Of a stretch of DNA of 64,000 bases, positions 35,229 through 44,360 are shown piece after piece. This stretch comes from Mycolicibacterium sp. lyk4-40-TYG-92 (lineage in GTDB: Bacteria > Actinomycetota > Actinomycetes > Mycobacteriales > Mycobacteriaceae): the NCBI RefSeq assembly GCF_030209435.1, contig NZ_JARVRX010000001.1, positions 372,001 to 436,000 of the forward strand, written 5' to 3'. The position numbers were made by a program, and so were the translations under genes. The first letter of the stretch is position 1; each line of letters begins with the position of its first letter. Below the pieces are notes generated by a model. It saw only the letters and a list, made by a program, of their open reading frames with translations. It did no database searches and was not told where the DNA came from.

Positions 35229-36983
35229 ATGACGACTGACACCGAGCTCACCGGGCCGCGCGACACCGCGCTCACGGCAACCGCACGCCGACGCGTTCAG
35301 ATGGATCACGACCACCCCCGCTACAAGTGGATCGTCCTGGCCAACACCACGCTGGGCACGCTGCTGGCCACGATCAACGCGTCGATCGTGCTGATCTCCC
35401 TGCCGGCCATCTTCCGCGGTATCGGGCTGAACCCGCTGGCGCCGAGCAACGTCAGCTACCTGCTGTGGATGCTGATGGGCTACCTCGTGGTGACGGCCGT
35501 GCTCGTGGTGCCGTTCGGCAGGCTCGGGGACATGTACGGCCGGGTCCGCATCTACAACCTGGGTTTCGTCATCTTCACGCTGGCAGCTGTCGCGCTGTCG
35601 TTCGATCCGTTCCACCTCGGTGGCGGCGCCGTCTGGCTCATCGCCTGGCGGGTGATCCAGGGCGTCGGCGGCGCGATGCTGATGGCGTCGTCGTCGGCGA
35701 TCCTGACCGACGCTTTCCCCGCGAACCAGCGCGGCATGGCACTGGGCGTCAATATGGTTGCTGCCGTTGCGGGTTCGTTCCTCGGCCTGCTGATCGGCGG
35801 ATTCCTCTCGGAGTGGGAGTGGAAGGCCGTGTTCTGGGTCGGTATCCCGATCGGCGTGATCGGCGCCATCTGGAGCTACCGCTCGCTGCGCGAACTGGGC
35901 ACCCGGTCACCCGGCAAACTGGACTGGGCCGGCACGGTGACGTTCGGTCTGGGGCTGACGGTGCTGCTGCTCGGCATCACGTACGGCATTCAGCCGTACG
36001 GCAATTCGCCGACCGGCTGGGGCAGCCCCGCCGTCCTGGGCTCCATCGGTGTGGGGCTGCTGTTGTTGGTCGCGTTCTGCATCATCGAGCTCAAGGTCGA
36101 GTCGCCGATGGTCGACATGCGCCTGTTCAAGTCGGCGACATTCGGCATGGGCAACCTGGCCGGCCTGTTGTCGTCGGTGGGCCGCGGCGGCCTCCAGTTC
36201 ATGCTCATCATCTGGCTGCAGGGCATCTGGCTGCCGCTGCACGGCTACGACTTCGAATCGACGCCGCTGTGGGCGGGCATCTACCTGTTGCCGGCGACCA
36301 TCGGCTTCCTGATCGCGGCACCCGTTGCCGGCACCCTGTCCGACCGCTTCGGCGCGCGGCCGCTGGCGGTCGGCGGCATGCTGCTGATGGCGGTGACTTT
36401 CGTTGCGCTGCTGCTCATCCCGGTTAATTTCGAGTACTGGGAATTCGCGTTGCTGGTATTCCTCAACGGCGTCGGCGGCGGTATCTTCACCGCGCCGAAC
36501 ACCGCGGCCATCATGTCCAGCGTGCCGGCCGCGCAGCGCGGCGCCGCATCGGGGGTGCGGTCGACGTTCTTCAACGCCGGCAGCTCGCTGTCGATCGGCA
36601 TCTTCTTCTCGCTCATGGTCGTCGGCCTGGCCGGTACGTTGCCGACCGCGTTGTCCAGTGGCCTGCAGCAGCAAGGGGTTTCGGCCGACGTCGCCCAGCA
36701 GGTGGCCGAACTGCCGCCGGTGGGCAGCCTGTTCGCGGCCTTCCTCGGCTACAACCCCATGGGCGAACTGCTGGCGCCGTTCCACACCCTGCAACAGCCC
36801 GGCGTCAATGCCGCCACGTTGACAGGTCAGAGCTTCTTCCCGCAGCTCATCACCGAACCGTTCCACTCCGGCCTGGTCGTGGTGTTCGGCGCGGCCGCGG
36901 TCATGATGCTGCTCGGTGCGGTGGCGTCGATGTTCAACCCCGGCACCTACGCCACCGAACCCGGCGCCGACAACGCGGCCTGA
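35229..36983 (+). CDS. MFS drug exporter (DHA2/EmrB-QacA family, 14 helices)
   Basis: The protein has 584 residues from the ATG at 35229, which follows TTGGAGCGAAG. A hydrophilic N-terminus of about 35 residues precedes 14 helices. The family motifs G-R-L-G-D-M-Y-G-R (loop 2-3) and W-R-V-I-Q-G-V-G-G-A-M (helix 4) are present. Such proton-coupled exporters pump drugs, lipids or intermediates. It is a single-gene unit, converging on the reductase gene with 7 bases between stops. Confidence 0.9.
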   Translation: MTTDTELTGPRDTALTATARRRVQMDHDHPRYKWIVLANTTLGTLLATINASIVLISLPAIFRGIGLNPLAPSNVSYLLWMLMGYLVVTAVLVVPFGRLGDMYGRVRIYNLGFVIFTLAAVALSFDPFHLGGGAVWLIAWRVIQGVGGAMLMASSSAILTDAFPANQRGMALGVNMVAAVAGSFLGLLIGGFLSEWEWKAVFWVGIPIGVIGAIWSYRSLRELGTRSPGKLDWAGTVTFGLGLTVLLLGITYGIQPYGNSPTGWGSPAVLGSIGVGLLLLVAFCIIELKVESPMVDMRLFKSATFGMGNLAGLLSSVGRGGLQFMLIIWLQGIWLPLHGYDFESTPLWAGIYLLPATIGFLIAAPVAGTLSDRFGARPLAVGGMLLMAVTFVALLLIPVNFEYWEFALLVFLNGVGGGIFTAPNTAAIMSSVPAAQRGAASGVRSTFFNAGSSLSIGIFFSLMVVGLAGTLPTALSSGLQQQGVSADVAQQVAELPPVGSLFAAFLGYNPMGELLAPFHTLQQPGVNAATLTGQSFFPQLITEPFHSGLVVVFGAAAVMMLLGAVASMFNPGTYATEPGADNAA

Positions 36984-36990
36984 CGGCCGA

Positions 36991-38043
36991 TCAGCGGTCG
37001 AAAACAGCTGTCAGACGGTCGGATTCGGGTAACGACTGGCACGCCAGCCGCACGCCGATGCCGAGTTCGTAGTCGTCGAGGGTGTCGTTGACCCGCATGC
37101 TCACCTCGCCCTGACGGAGGGTGTACGCGCAGGCGCCGCAGTTGCCTTCGCGGCAGGCGTAGGGTGCGTCGATACCTTGGTTCAGCAAGGCATCGAGCAG
37201 CACTTCGCCCCTTGGCCAGCTGATCTCGTGGGTATCACCGTCGATCTCGACGGTCGCGGTCGCTGAGTCGGCGGCTGAGGCGTTGCCGGCCGCCGGCTCC
37301 GGCGCGGCGAAGGCATCCGTGGCCAGTGAGACGAAGACCTCTCGGTGCACGTGCTCACGGGCGACGCCGGCGTTGTGCAGGGCGGCCGCGGCCACGTCCA
37401 TGAATGCCGCTGGGCCGCACAGATAGGCGGCGGTCTCGGCCCCCGGCGCCGCGGGCAGCAGTGTGCGCAACGCGGCTGGGGTGGGCAGGCCGGACTCCGA
37501 CTCGAGCCAGTGCGCGACGGTCAGCCGGTCATCATGCGCCGCAAGCAGTTCCGTCAACTCGGCGGCGAAGATGACCGATTCGCGGTCGCGATTGGCGTAG
37601 ACGAGTGTCACCCGGCGGCCGGACTGCAGGAGCACGGCGCGGATCATCGAGATGACGGGCGTGATGCCACTGCCGGCGGCCACGAAAATCAGCTCGCTCT
37701 CTGCCGGGCGTACCGTGAATGCGCCTGCGGGCGTGAGTGATTCCAGTGTCATACCGGCCGTGGCGTGGTCGCACAGCCAGTTGGATGCGAGGCCACCGGA
37801 GGTGCGCTTCACGGTCACCTTCAGGTGCTCGTCAGCGGACGGGCTGCTGGACAGGGAATAGCACCGCGAGACCGCGCCGTCCGTCGCCGGGATGCGCAGC
37901 GTAAGGAACTGTCCGGCCTGGTAGGTGAAGTGCTCGCGGGCGTCGTGCGCGGCGGCCAGAACCAGCGACACGGCGTCGGGAGTCTCGGTGATCACCTCGA
38001 CCACGGTCAACTCGTGTGACCTGGACGCTGTCGATGCGGTCAT
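36991..38043 (-). CDS. FAD/NAD(P)H reductase with C-terminal 2Fe-2S ferredoxin domain (KshB/HmpA-like)
   Basis: The protein has 350 residues in three domains: FAD-binding (R-C-Y-S-L-S-S near 60), NAD-binding (A-A-G-S-G-I-T-P near 122; C-G-P-A-A-F-M near 210), and a plant-type ferredoxin domain whose cluster ligands are C-R-E-G-N-C-G-A-C plus a final Cys in L-A-C-Q-S. These proteins feed electrons from NAD(P)H to oxygenases such as KshA. It is transcribed divergently from a lipase-SDR-diiron protein-monooxygenase operon, so the ferritin-like diiron protein there is a plausible partner. The ATG follows GGAAGG. Confidence 0.88.
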   Translation of the reverse strand: MTASTASRSHELTVVEVITETPDAVSLVLAAAHDAREHFTYQAGQFLTLRIPATDGAVSRCYSLSSSPSADEHLKVTVKRTSGGLASNWLCDHATAGMTLESLTPAGAFTVRPAESELIFVAAGSGITPVISMIRAVLLQSGRRVTLVYANRDRESVIFAAELTELLAAHDDRLTVAHWLESESGLPTPAALRTLLPAAPGAETAAYLCGPAAFMDVAAAALHNAGVAREHVHREVFVSLATDAFAAPEPAAGNASAADSATATVEIDGDTHEISWPRGEVLLDALLNQGIDAPYACREGNCGACAYTLRQGEVSMRVNDTLDDYELGIGVRLACQSLPESDRLTAVFDR

Positions 38044-38075
38044 GGGGATTGCCTTCCGTCGTCGGACCAGGTCAG

Positions 38076-38126
38076 ATTGTCGCCGCTAACTGTGCCATTG
38101 ACAAATGGCACAGTCGATGGTGTCCT
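38076..38126 (+). promoter_or_regulatory. Shared divergent promoter with a palindromic operator
   Basis: TGTGCCATT (38091-38099), four bases GACA, then AATGGCACA (38104-38112) form a perfect 9-bp inverted repeat. Rightward, TTGACA (38098-38103), 17 bases and TGTCCT (38121-38126) place the start at the GTG of the lipase gene. Leftward, TTGTCA (complement of 38099-38104), 17 bases and GACAAT (complement of 38076-38081) face the reductase gene. Both -35 boxes lie inside the palindrome, so one regulator could control both sides. Confidence 0.65.
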
Positions 38127-38133
38127 ACTTCCC

Positions 38134-39123
38134 GTGACGGAAACCGACCGGGCAACGCTGCCCGAAGTACCCACACGCGCAACATTGCGTGCCGCGCTCT
38201 CGGCCACGGTGACCCGCTGGACCTTGGGCAATCTGACCAGCGTCATCCCGATGAACACCCCCGGTGTCTGGTTCGGGCGCGGCCTGATCGCCACGATCAT
38301 GGAGACCTTCGGTTCCATGCCCGGCGGCACCAGGATCATCCCGGTGCGCACGCCGAACCTGCAGGGCGAATGGGTCCTCGGACCTGGCGTCGAGTTCGGT
38401 CGCCGCGCCGGTTACTACGTGCACGGCAGCGCGTACGTCATCTGCTCCGCACGCACCCACCGCAAGCTGGTGGCCCGCCTGTCCGAAGCGACCGGACTGC
38501 CGATGTTCGTCGTGGACTACCGCCTGGCTCCCGAGCACCGCTTCCCGACTGCGGCCGAGGACGTCGAAGCCGGATACCGGTGGCTGTTGTCGGAAGGCTA
38601 TGCGGCCTCGGACATCGTGATGGGCGCCGACTCGGCCGGTGGTCACCTGACCTGCGACATGCTGCTGGCGCACGCCGGCGACGCGGACTTCCGGCCCGCG
38701 GGCGTCGTGCTGTTCTCGCCGTTGATCGACGTCACGCTCGGGCTCGCGCTCGAACAGGAGAAGGCGACGTACCGCGATCCGGCGATGTCGGCCACCGCGG
38801 CCGCGCGCATGGTCGGGCTGTACACCGAAGGCCAGAACCTGGCCGATCCGCGACTGCAGCTCGACTTCGCCAAGGCGGACCAGTTGCCGCCCATGCTGAT
38901 TCAGGTCGGCGGTTTCGAGATGCTGCGTGCCGACGCACGCTACCTCGACGCCGAACTTCGCCGCGCCGGTGGTGTCAGCACGCTCGAGGTCTGGCCCGGC
39001 ATGGTGCACGTCTTCCAGGCCCTGCCGCATCTGGCGCCCGAAGCCGGCCCCGCGCTGCGTCGCGCCGCGGCCTTCATCGCCGATGCCTACAAGCGATCCA
39101 ACGAACTCGAAGAGGTGTGCTGA
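38134..39123 (+). CDS. HSL-family lipase/esterase (alpha/beta hydrolase-3)
   Basis: The protein has 329 residues. The GTG at 38134 is preferred because the promoter places the transcript start next to it, which suggests a leaderless mRNA; a TTG at 38077 is the longest alternative. The oxyanion motif H-G-G-G is altered to H-G-S-A-Y. The nucleophile elbow G-A-D-S-A-G-G, a W-P-G-M-V-H-V-F histidine block and D-Y-R-L-A-P-E-H are canonical. It cleaves acyl esters. It is the first gene of an oxidation operon and its stop overlaps the SDR start. Confidence 0.85.
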   Translation: MTETDRATLPEVPTRATLRAALSATVTRWTLGNLTSVIPMNTPGVWFGRGLIATIMETFGSMPGGTRIIPVRTPNLQGEWVLGPGVEFGRRAGYYVHGSAYVICSARTHRKLVARLSEATGLPMFVVDYRLAPEHRFPTAAEDVEAGYRWLLSEGYAASDIVMGADSAGGHLTCDMLLAHAGDADFRPAGVVLFSPLIDVTLGLALEQEKATYRDPAMSATAAARMVGLYTEGQNLADPRLQLDFAKADQLPPMLIQVGGFEMLRADARYLDAELRRAGGVSTLEVWPGMVHVFQALPHLAPEAGPALRRAAAFIADAYKRSNELEEVC

Positions 39124-39980
39124 TGATCGGCATCGACACGATCCTGAATATCTTTCGCGGCCAGCGCCGTTCGGACAAAGCGAAGGCGGTGGTCACCGGT
39201 GCCGGCAGTGGCATCGGCCGGTCGTTCGCCCTCGAACTCGCGCGCCGCGGCGGCGAGATCATCTGTGCGGACATCAGCCTGGAGCGGGCCAAAGAGACCG
39301 TCGCACTGATCGACCAGCTCCCGACCGGCAAGGGTCACGCCGTGCAGTGCGACGTCGCCGACCGCACCGCCATCGAGTTGCTCGCCAAGCAGGCGCAGGA
39401 TATCTTCGGCGGCGCGCCGACGCTGGTCATCAACAACGCCGGCGTCGGCATCGGCGGAAAACCGGTGGGCGACATCGGCTTCGAGGACTGGGACTGGGCG
39501 CTCGGCATCAACCTGTGGGGCGTGGTGTACGGCTGTGAGGTCTTCACGCCGCTGCTGCGGGAAGCCGGCCGCGGCGGCATCATCAACGTGGCCTCGGCGG
39601 CCGGGTTCGCCGCCGCGCCGTCGATGGCGGCCTACAACGTGTCGAAGGCCGGCGTGATGTCGCTGTCGGAAACCCTCGCCGCCGAACTCGACGGCACCGA
39701 CATCGCCGTCACCGTCCTGTGCCCGACGTTCGTGAAGACCAACGTCTTCACCGACGGCCGCATCACCCCGAGCTCGATGAGCCTGAGCCAACAGCTGGCC
39801 CGCTGGACCGGGCTGTCCGCCGACAACGTCGCCGCCCGCACCCTGGACGCGCACGACGGTGGCCGGCTCTACGTGGTGCCCCAACTCGACGCCACCGTCA
39901 TCTGGCACCTCAAGCGACACTTCCCCGCCCTGTACGTCCGCGGCGCCGGACTGCTCGGACGCGTACTTCCCAAGGACTGA
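39123..39980 (+). CDS. Short-chain dehydrogenase/reductase
   Basis: The protein has 285 residues from the ATG overlapping the lipase stop by one base. The classical SDR signatures are T-G-A-G-S-G-I-G (cofactor loop near residue 25), N-N-A-G-V near 100, and catalytic S...Y-x-x-x-K (Y-N-V-S-K). D-I-S at the end of strand 2 suggests NAD preference. It oxidises or reduces an alcohol/ketone made in the same operon. The combination of lipase, SDR and flavin monooxygenase recalls the mymA operon of M. tuberculosis, though the gene order and partners differ. Confidence 0.88.
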   Translation: MIGIDTILNIFRGQRRSDKAKAVVTGAGSGIGRSFALELARRGGEIICADISLERAKETVALIDQLPTGKGHAVQCDVADRTAIELLAKQAQDIFGGAPTLVINNAGVGIGGKPVGDIGFEDWDWALGINLWGVVYGCEVFTPLLREAGRGGIINVASAAGFAAAPSMAAYNVSKAGVMSLSETLAAELDGTDIAVTVLCPTFVKTNVFTDGRITPSSMSLSQQLARWTGLSADNVAARTLDAHDGGRLYVVPQLDATVIWHLKRHFPALYVRGAGLLGRVLPKD

Positions 39981-39992
39981 AAGGAACTCATC

Positions 39993-40913
39993 ATGGCAAT
40001 GGATCTCGACGAGATGCTGCAGCGGATCAAGGACAAGCAGTGGGCCCTGGCCGACATCGACTGGGACGCACCGGGTGCCGAGCTGATCGAGCCGGAACTG
40101 TGGGCCAAGCTCAAGCCGTTCATGACCGATCTGATGTGGATCGAGAACGTGGGCGCCCGTGGCTTCGCCGCGCTGGCCAGGAAGGCCCCGACCCCGACGC
40201 TCAAGAGCATCTATGAGCACTTCCACGCCGAAGAACAGAAGCACGCCAACGCCGAGCTGGCCCTGATGCGGCGCTGGGGCATGCTCGAGAACGACGAGGT
40301 GCCGCCGCCGAGTGTCAACGTGCAGCTGGTGATCACCTGGCTCGACAAGTTCTCCGACGGTATGTCGCTGTCGATCCTCGGCACCGTCATCCCCATGCTG
40401 GAGGTGGCCCTGGACGGCGCACTCATCAAATTCATCACCGATGAGGTCAAAGACCCGGTGGCGCAGGAAGTGTTCAAGCGCATCAACTCCGACGAGTCGC
40501 GGCACCTCGCGGTCGATTTCGAGGTGATGGACATCCTGGGCCACGCCGACCTGCGCAAGCTGGCCGTCGATTTCGTCGGCAGCTGGCTGAACCCGGCGCT
40601 GGTGATCGGCACGCTGAGCTACTTCCCGCTGCTCAACAAGATGCGCGACAACATCGTCGCCATGGGCGTCAACGAAGAGCGCCTGTACCAGGCGATGCGC
40701 CGGTTCCAAAGTGTCGGTGAGCGAAGCGCTTTCGCGCGCCGGGTGCCGATGTACCGGTTCGTCTCGTGGCACGCCAAGAAGGTGATCGACCGGACCTCGA
40801 AGTACCACTGGCTGGCCGATTCCCTGGTGGTGGTCACCGGCGCCATCCCGATGCCGCTGATTCGGAACACGCCGAGCTGGTCGGACGAGATGACCTATGA
40901 GCCGGTCGCGTAA
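39993..40913 (+). CDS. Ferritin-like diiron protein (PF10118-type)
   Basis: This 306-residue, all-helical protein has two E-x-x-H motifs, E-E-Q-K-H near residue 77 and D-E-S-R-H near 168. Single Glu residues in the helices before each (W-I-E-N near 50, M-L-E-V near 136) complete a four-helix diiron site pattern. The family is annotated as metal-dependent hydrolase, but the ligand pattern fits an oxygen-activating diiron protein. It follows AAAGGAA at good spacing. With an SDR, a BVMO-type enzyme and a divergent 2Fe-2S reductase, an oxygenase role is attractive but not shown. Confidence 0.7.
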   Translation: MAMDLDEMLQRIKDKQWALADIDWDAPGAELIEPELWAKLKPFMTDLMWIENVGARGFAALARKAPTPTLKSIYEHFHAEEQKHANAELALMRRWGMLENDEVPPPSVNVQLVITWLDKFSDGMSLSILGTVIPMLEVALDGALIKFITDEVKDPVAQEVFKRINSDESRHLAVDFEVMDILGHADLRKLAVDFVGSWLNPALVIGTLSYFPLLNKMRDNIVAMGVNEERLYQAMRRFQSVGERSAFARRVPMYRFVSWHAKKVIDRTSKYHWLADSLVVVTGAIPMPLIRNTPSWSDEMTYEPVA

Positions 40914-40926
40914 AAGGAACTCACGA

Positions 40927-42411
40927 ATGACGATTTCTGTAGCCATCATCGGTGCCGGGTTCGCCGGTATCGGCGCCGCCATCCGGCTCAAAGACCAGGG
41001 CATCACCGAGTTCGAGATCTTCGAGCGCGGCACCCGCGTCGGCGGTACCTGGCGCGACAACACGTATCCCGGTGCGGCGTGTGACATTCCGTCGCGCCTG
41101 TACTCCTACAGCTTCGCGCCGAACCCGGAGTGGTCACACACCTACTCCGGTAGCGACGAGATCCTCGGATACATCGACAGCATGGTCGAGTCGTTCGGTA
41201 TCGCGCCGCACATCCGCTTCGGCCACAACGTGACCGGCGTGGAGTACGACGAGGTGGCGGGGGAATGGACCGTCAACTTCGAGGGTCGCGAGCCGGTGCA
41301 GGCACGTACCGTCATCGTCGCCTCGGGGCCGTTGGCGAACGTGAGCTTCCCGAAGATTCCGGGCATCGAGGACTACGAGGGCCACAAGATCCACAGTGCC
41401 CGTTGGGATCACGACTACGACTTCACCGGCAAGAAGGTCGCGGTCATCGGCACCGGCGCCAGTGGTGTGCAGATCGTCCCGGAACTGGTGAAGGTCGCCA
41501 AGTCGGTCAAGGTGTTTCAGCGCACGCCGGGCTGGGTGATCCCGCGGGTCAACAGTTCGACGTCGGGTTGGCTGAAGCGAATCTACAAAGACGTGCCCTT
41601 CGCCGAGAAGATCGCGCGGTCGGCCTGGTTCTGGGGCCATGAGTCTGTCGCGCTCGGGGTGGTGTGGGACAGCCCGTTCACCCGGGTGGTCGAAGCGCTG
41701 AGCCTCGCGAATCTGCGCCTGCAGGTGAAGGATCCGTGGCTGCGCCGCCAGCTCACCCCGGACTTCTCGGCCGGCTGCAAGCGGCTGCTGATGACCGCCG
41801 ACTACTATCCGGCGCTGCAAGCCGACAACTGCAAGCTGGTCACGTGGCCCATTGCCCGGCTGTCGCCCAAGGGAATTCGCACCGTCGAAGGCATCGAGCA
41901 CCAATTCGACGCCATCGTGTTCGCCACCGGCTTCGAGGTGTCCAAGGCCGGTACCCCGTTCCCCGTCATCGGTATCGATGGCCGGGAGCTCGCCGCGGAA
42001 TGGAGCCGGGGCGCGTACGCCTACCGCAGTGTCGCGGTCTCCGGCTATCCCAACCTGTATTTCACCTTTGGACCCAACTCCGGCCCCGGCCACAGCTCGG
42101 CGCTGGTGTACATGGAGGCGCAGATCGACTACATCGTCGAGGCCATCTCCAAGCTGCTGCAGTTCGGGTGGAAGTCGCTCGACGTTCGGCCCGAGGTGCA
42201 GGCCCGCTACAACGAGGACATCCAGCAGCGCCTGCAGTCCACGACGTGGAACTCGGGTTGCCAGAGCTGGTACCTGACCGAGGACGGCTTCAACGCGACG
42301 ATGTTCCCCGGGTTCGCCACCCAGTACGTCAACCAGTTGAGGACGGTCAATCTGCACGACTTCAAGATCACTGCTGCGCAGACCAGCGGTGCCTCGGTCC
42401 TGACCGCATAG
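40927..42411 (+). CDS. Flavin-dependent monooxygenase (BVMO-like)
   Basis: The protein has 494 residues from the ATG at 40927 after AAAGGAAC. The FAD motif is G-A-G-F-A-G-I-G, followed by G-G-T-W. The BVMO fingerprint is present as Y-E-G-H-K-I-H-S-A-R-W, a variant of F-x-G-x-x-x-H-x-x-x-W with Tyr at the first position and Ser-Ala in the middle. The NADPH motif is G-T-G-A-S-G. It is a relative of the monooxygenase at 30407-31894 but belongs to a separate operon. It probably oxidises a ketone or aldehyde in a lipid degradation or modification route. Confidence 0.9.
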   Translation: MTISVAIIGAGFAGIGAAIRLKDQGITEFEIFERGTRVGGTWRDNTYPGAACDIPSRLYSYSFAPNPEWSHTYSGSDEILGYIDSMVESFGIAPHIRFGHNVTGVEYDEVAGEWTVNFEGREPVQARTVIVASGPLANVSFPKIPGIEDYEGHKIHSARWDHDYDFTGKKVAVIGTGASGVQIVPELVKVAKSVKVFQRTPGWVIPRVNSSTSGWLKRIYKDVPFAEKIARSAWFWGHESVALGVVWDSPFTRVVEALSLANLRLQVKDPWLRRQLTPDFSAGCKRLLMTADYYPALQADNCKLVTWPIARLSPKGIRTVEGIEHQFDAIVFATGFEVSKAGTPFPVIGIDGRELAAEWSRGAYAYRSVAVSGYPNLYFTFGPNSGPGHSSALVYMEAQIDYIVEAISKLLQFGWKSLDVRPEVQARYNEDIQQRLQSTTWNSGCQSWYLTEDGFNATMFPGFATQYVNQLRTVNLHDFKITAAQTSGASVLTA

Positions 42412-42420
42412 AATCCGCTG

Positions 42421-43191
42421 GTGGCTGAGTACCGGATCGACGACCTCGCGCGCGAAGCGGGGACGACAACCCGGAACGTCCGCGTCTACCAGGAGAACGG
42501 CCTGCTGCCCCGGCCTCAGCGCCGGGGCCGGGTCGCGATCTACACCGACCGGCACCTGAGTCAGCTCCAGGCGATCGTCCGGCTGCTCAGCGAGGGCTTC
42601 ACCGTCAAACACATCCTGAAGTTCCTCACCGGCCTGCAGCGCGGTGAGGGGCTCGTCGAGGTGCTGGACCTGGCGGAGCTCGAGGAGCTGGTGATCTCGC
42701 CGTGGTCGAACCCCGAGTCGCAGACCCTGACGCGCCAGGAGCTGGAGATGCAGCTGGGCCGGCTGGACGGCGCGACGCTGCGCCGGCTCGTTGCGGGCCG
42801 GATCATCGAGCTGACGGACGACAAGGACTCCTACCTGGTACCTGACCGGCGGGTTATCGACGACTTCGGCCGGCTGATCTCTCGCGGGATGCCGTTGACC
42901 GCGATCCTCAAGACCACCACGGCCGTCGACAAGAAGCTCGACGAAGCCGCCCGGGCCATGACCCGGGCCGGGCACACCGAGGTGGTTCGGCAGCGGGGCA
43001 CGGGCTGGTATCCCAGCAACGACGTCGAACTTGCCTGGGCCGCCGATCTGATCGATGCCATGCGCCGGGTATCCCGCCGTTCGGCCCACGCTAGCCTTGA
43101 CCGCGCGTTAGATGAAGCGGTGCGAGCCGAGCTGCGGCAGTACCAGCAGGAAGCCAAGGACAAGGGGGCTCCTGTCGAACGGAAGGCGTGA
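42421..43191 (+). CDS. MerR-family transcriptional regulator
   Basis: The protein has 256 residues from GTG, 9 bases after the monooxygenase. The N-terminal winged helix (Y-R-I-D-D-L-A-R-E-A-G-T-T-T-R-N-V-R-V-Y, then L-L-P-R-P-Q-R-R-G-R-V-A-I-Y) is a clear MerR domain. The C-terminal half is helical, larger than in metal-sensing MerR proteins, and has no cysteine cluster, so an organic effector is likely. It is the best candidate to bind the palindrome at 38091-38112 between the reductase and lipase genes. Confidence 0.85.
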   Translation: MAEYRIDDLAREAGTTTRNVRVYQENGLLPRPQRRGRVAIYTDRHLSQLQAIVRLLSEGFTVKHILKFLTGLQRGEGLVEVLDLAELEELVISPWSNPESQTLTRQELEMQLGRLDGATLRRLVAGRIIELTDDKDSYLVPDRRVIDDFGRLISRGMPLTAILKTTTAVDKKLDEAARAMTRAGHTEVVRQRGTGWYPSNDVELAWAADLIDAMRRVSRRSAHASLDRALDEAVRAELRQYQQEAKDKGAPVERKA

Positions 43192-43194
43192 GTC

Positions 43195-43581
43195 ATGGCG
43201 CAGGCAGACGAAGCTGAGGCTTCCCCCGGCAAACGCAAGCGCGGGCCGAGGACCCTCGTGCAAGCGGTGTTCGCCCTGATGGACGACGTCGCCGAGCTTC
43301 GGAAGTCCGCGCAGTTCATCGCCGAGAACATCGCCGCCCTGAGCGAGAGCGCGGCGGGCATCGACCGGCATGCCGAACTGATCGCCAGCCAGATCACCAC
43401 CTTGACCGAGGCCGCGGCAGGCATCGACACGTCGGCCGAGAAGATCGCCCACGGCGCCAACTCCATCGCCGCGACCCTGCCGAGCTTGAAGCGGCTCGCC
43501 GAAGTTGTCGAGCCCCTGGACAACACCGTCGCCCGGCTGGGCTGGCTCGTCGACCGGCTTCCGGGCGGAAAGCGAAACTAG
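43195..43581 (+). CDS. Small coiled-coil protein of unknown function
   Basis: This 128-residue protein is encoded 3 bases after the MerR gene. A basic N-terminus (K-R-K-R-G-P-R) is followed by about 90 residues of amphipathic helix with repeated A-A-G-I-D-x-x-A-E segments at 22-residue spacing (S-A-A-G-I-D-R-H-A-E-L; A-A-A-G-I-D-T-S-A-E-K). This is an apolipoprotein- or phasin-like helical repeat. No signal peptide or enzyme motif is present. The operon context suggests association with lipid or storage granule metabolism, but only as a guess. Confidence 0.65.
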   Translation: MAQADEAEASPGKRKRGPRTLVQAVFALMDDVAELRKSAQFIAENIAALSESAAGIDRHAELIASQITTLTEAAAGIDTSAEKIAHGANSIAATLPSLKRLAEVVEPLDNTVARLGWLVDRLPGGKRN

Positions 43582-43739
43582 TCGTCAATTCCTGTTCTCG
43601 CAGAACGGAATTCGTCCGGAGTCGTCAATATCGACACCTGTGTTGATCGGCTATTGCCACCCGCCGGACATCGGAGGAACGTATATCGGTGGACCGGCGG
43701 CGCCGCTGGGGCGCTGCCCCGATATAGAGGGGGTGGGTC

Positions 43740-44360
43740 GTGTACGCACGCTCTACCACTATTCATGCACAACCCTCGGCTATCGACGCAGGAGTGGCTC
43801 ACCTCCGCGATGAAGTGATGCCCAAACTGCAAGAGCTGGACGGGTTCGTCGGCATGTCGTTGCTCACCGACCGTGAATCGGGTCGGTGCATCGCCGTAAC
43901 GGCATGGGAGTCCGAGGAGGCGATGAGTGCGCTCGCCGACCAAGTTCGACCGATCCGCGAAAAGGCCATCGACATGTTCGGCGGCGCCGCGACCGTCGAC
44001 GAGTGGGATATCGCCGTCATGCACCGCGCTCACCAGATCCCGCAGGGCGCGTGCGCGCGGGTGACGTGGGGGCATGCCGATCCGGCGAACGCTGATGCCG
44101 CGATCGACTACTTCCGGTCGAACATCGTGCCCGACACCGAGGCCCTCGAAGGCTTCTGCAGCGTCAGCCTGCTGGTCGATCGGGCCACCGGCCGTGGCGT
44201 GTCCTGCACGACGTTCGACAGCCGAGAAGCCATGGCGCGCAACCGGGCCCAGGCACAGACGATCAAAGAATCGAGACTTCCGGAAGCCGGTGCGACCGAG
44301 CTCGACGAGGCCGAATTCGACGTGGCCTTCGCGCACCTGCGGGTGCCGGAACTGGTTTAG
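43740..44360 (+). CDS. Protein with two ABM-like (dimeric alpha+beta barrel) domains
   Basis: This 206-residue protein starts at a GTG preceded by GAGGGGGTGGG. Two halves of about 100 residues each show the ABM/EthD-like pattern: an R-S-T-T-I-H or R-V-T-W-G-H strand, a helix with M-P-K-L or I-V-P-D-T, a G-F-x-x-(M/V)-S-L-L-x-D-R-x-S/T-G-R strand, then a W-E-S or F-D-S strand and an E-A-M helix. The repeat makes a fused pseudo-dimer. Such folds occur in monooxygenases and haem-degrading enzymes. No active-site residues can be confirmed. Confidence 0.7.
   Translation: MYARSTTIHAQPSAIDAGVAHLRDEVMPKLQELDGFVGMSLLTDRESGRCIAVTAWESEEAMSALADQVRPIREKAIDMFGGAATVDEWDIAVMHRAHQIPQGACARVTWGHADPANADAAIDYFRSNIVPDTEALEGFCSVSLLVDRATGRGVSCTTFDSREAMARNRAQAQTIKESRLPEAGATELDEAEFDVAFAHLRVPELV

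Noticed and set aside
39087..43089. Two long minus-strand ORFs (666 and 651 codons) opposite the SDR-diiron-monooxygenase-MerR genes
   Set aside because: They run across several real genes on the plus strand and show only Arg/Gly/Asp/Val/His-rich shadow composition.
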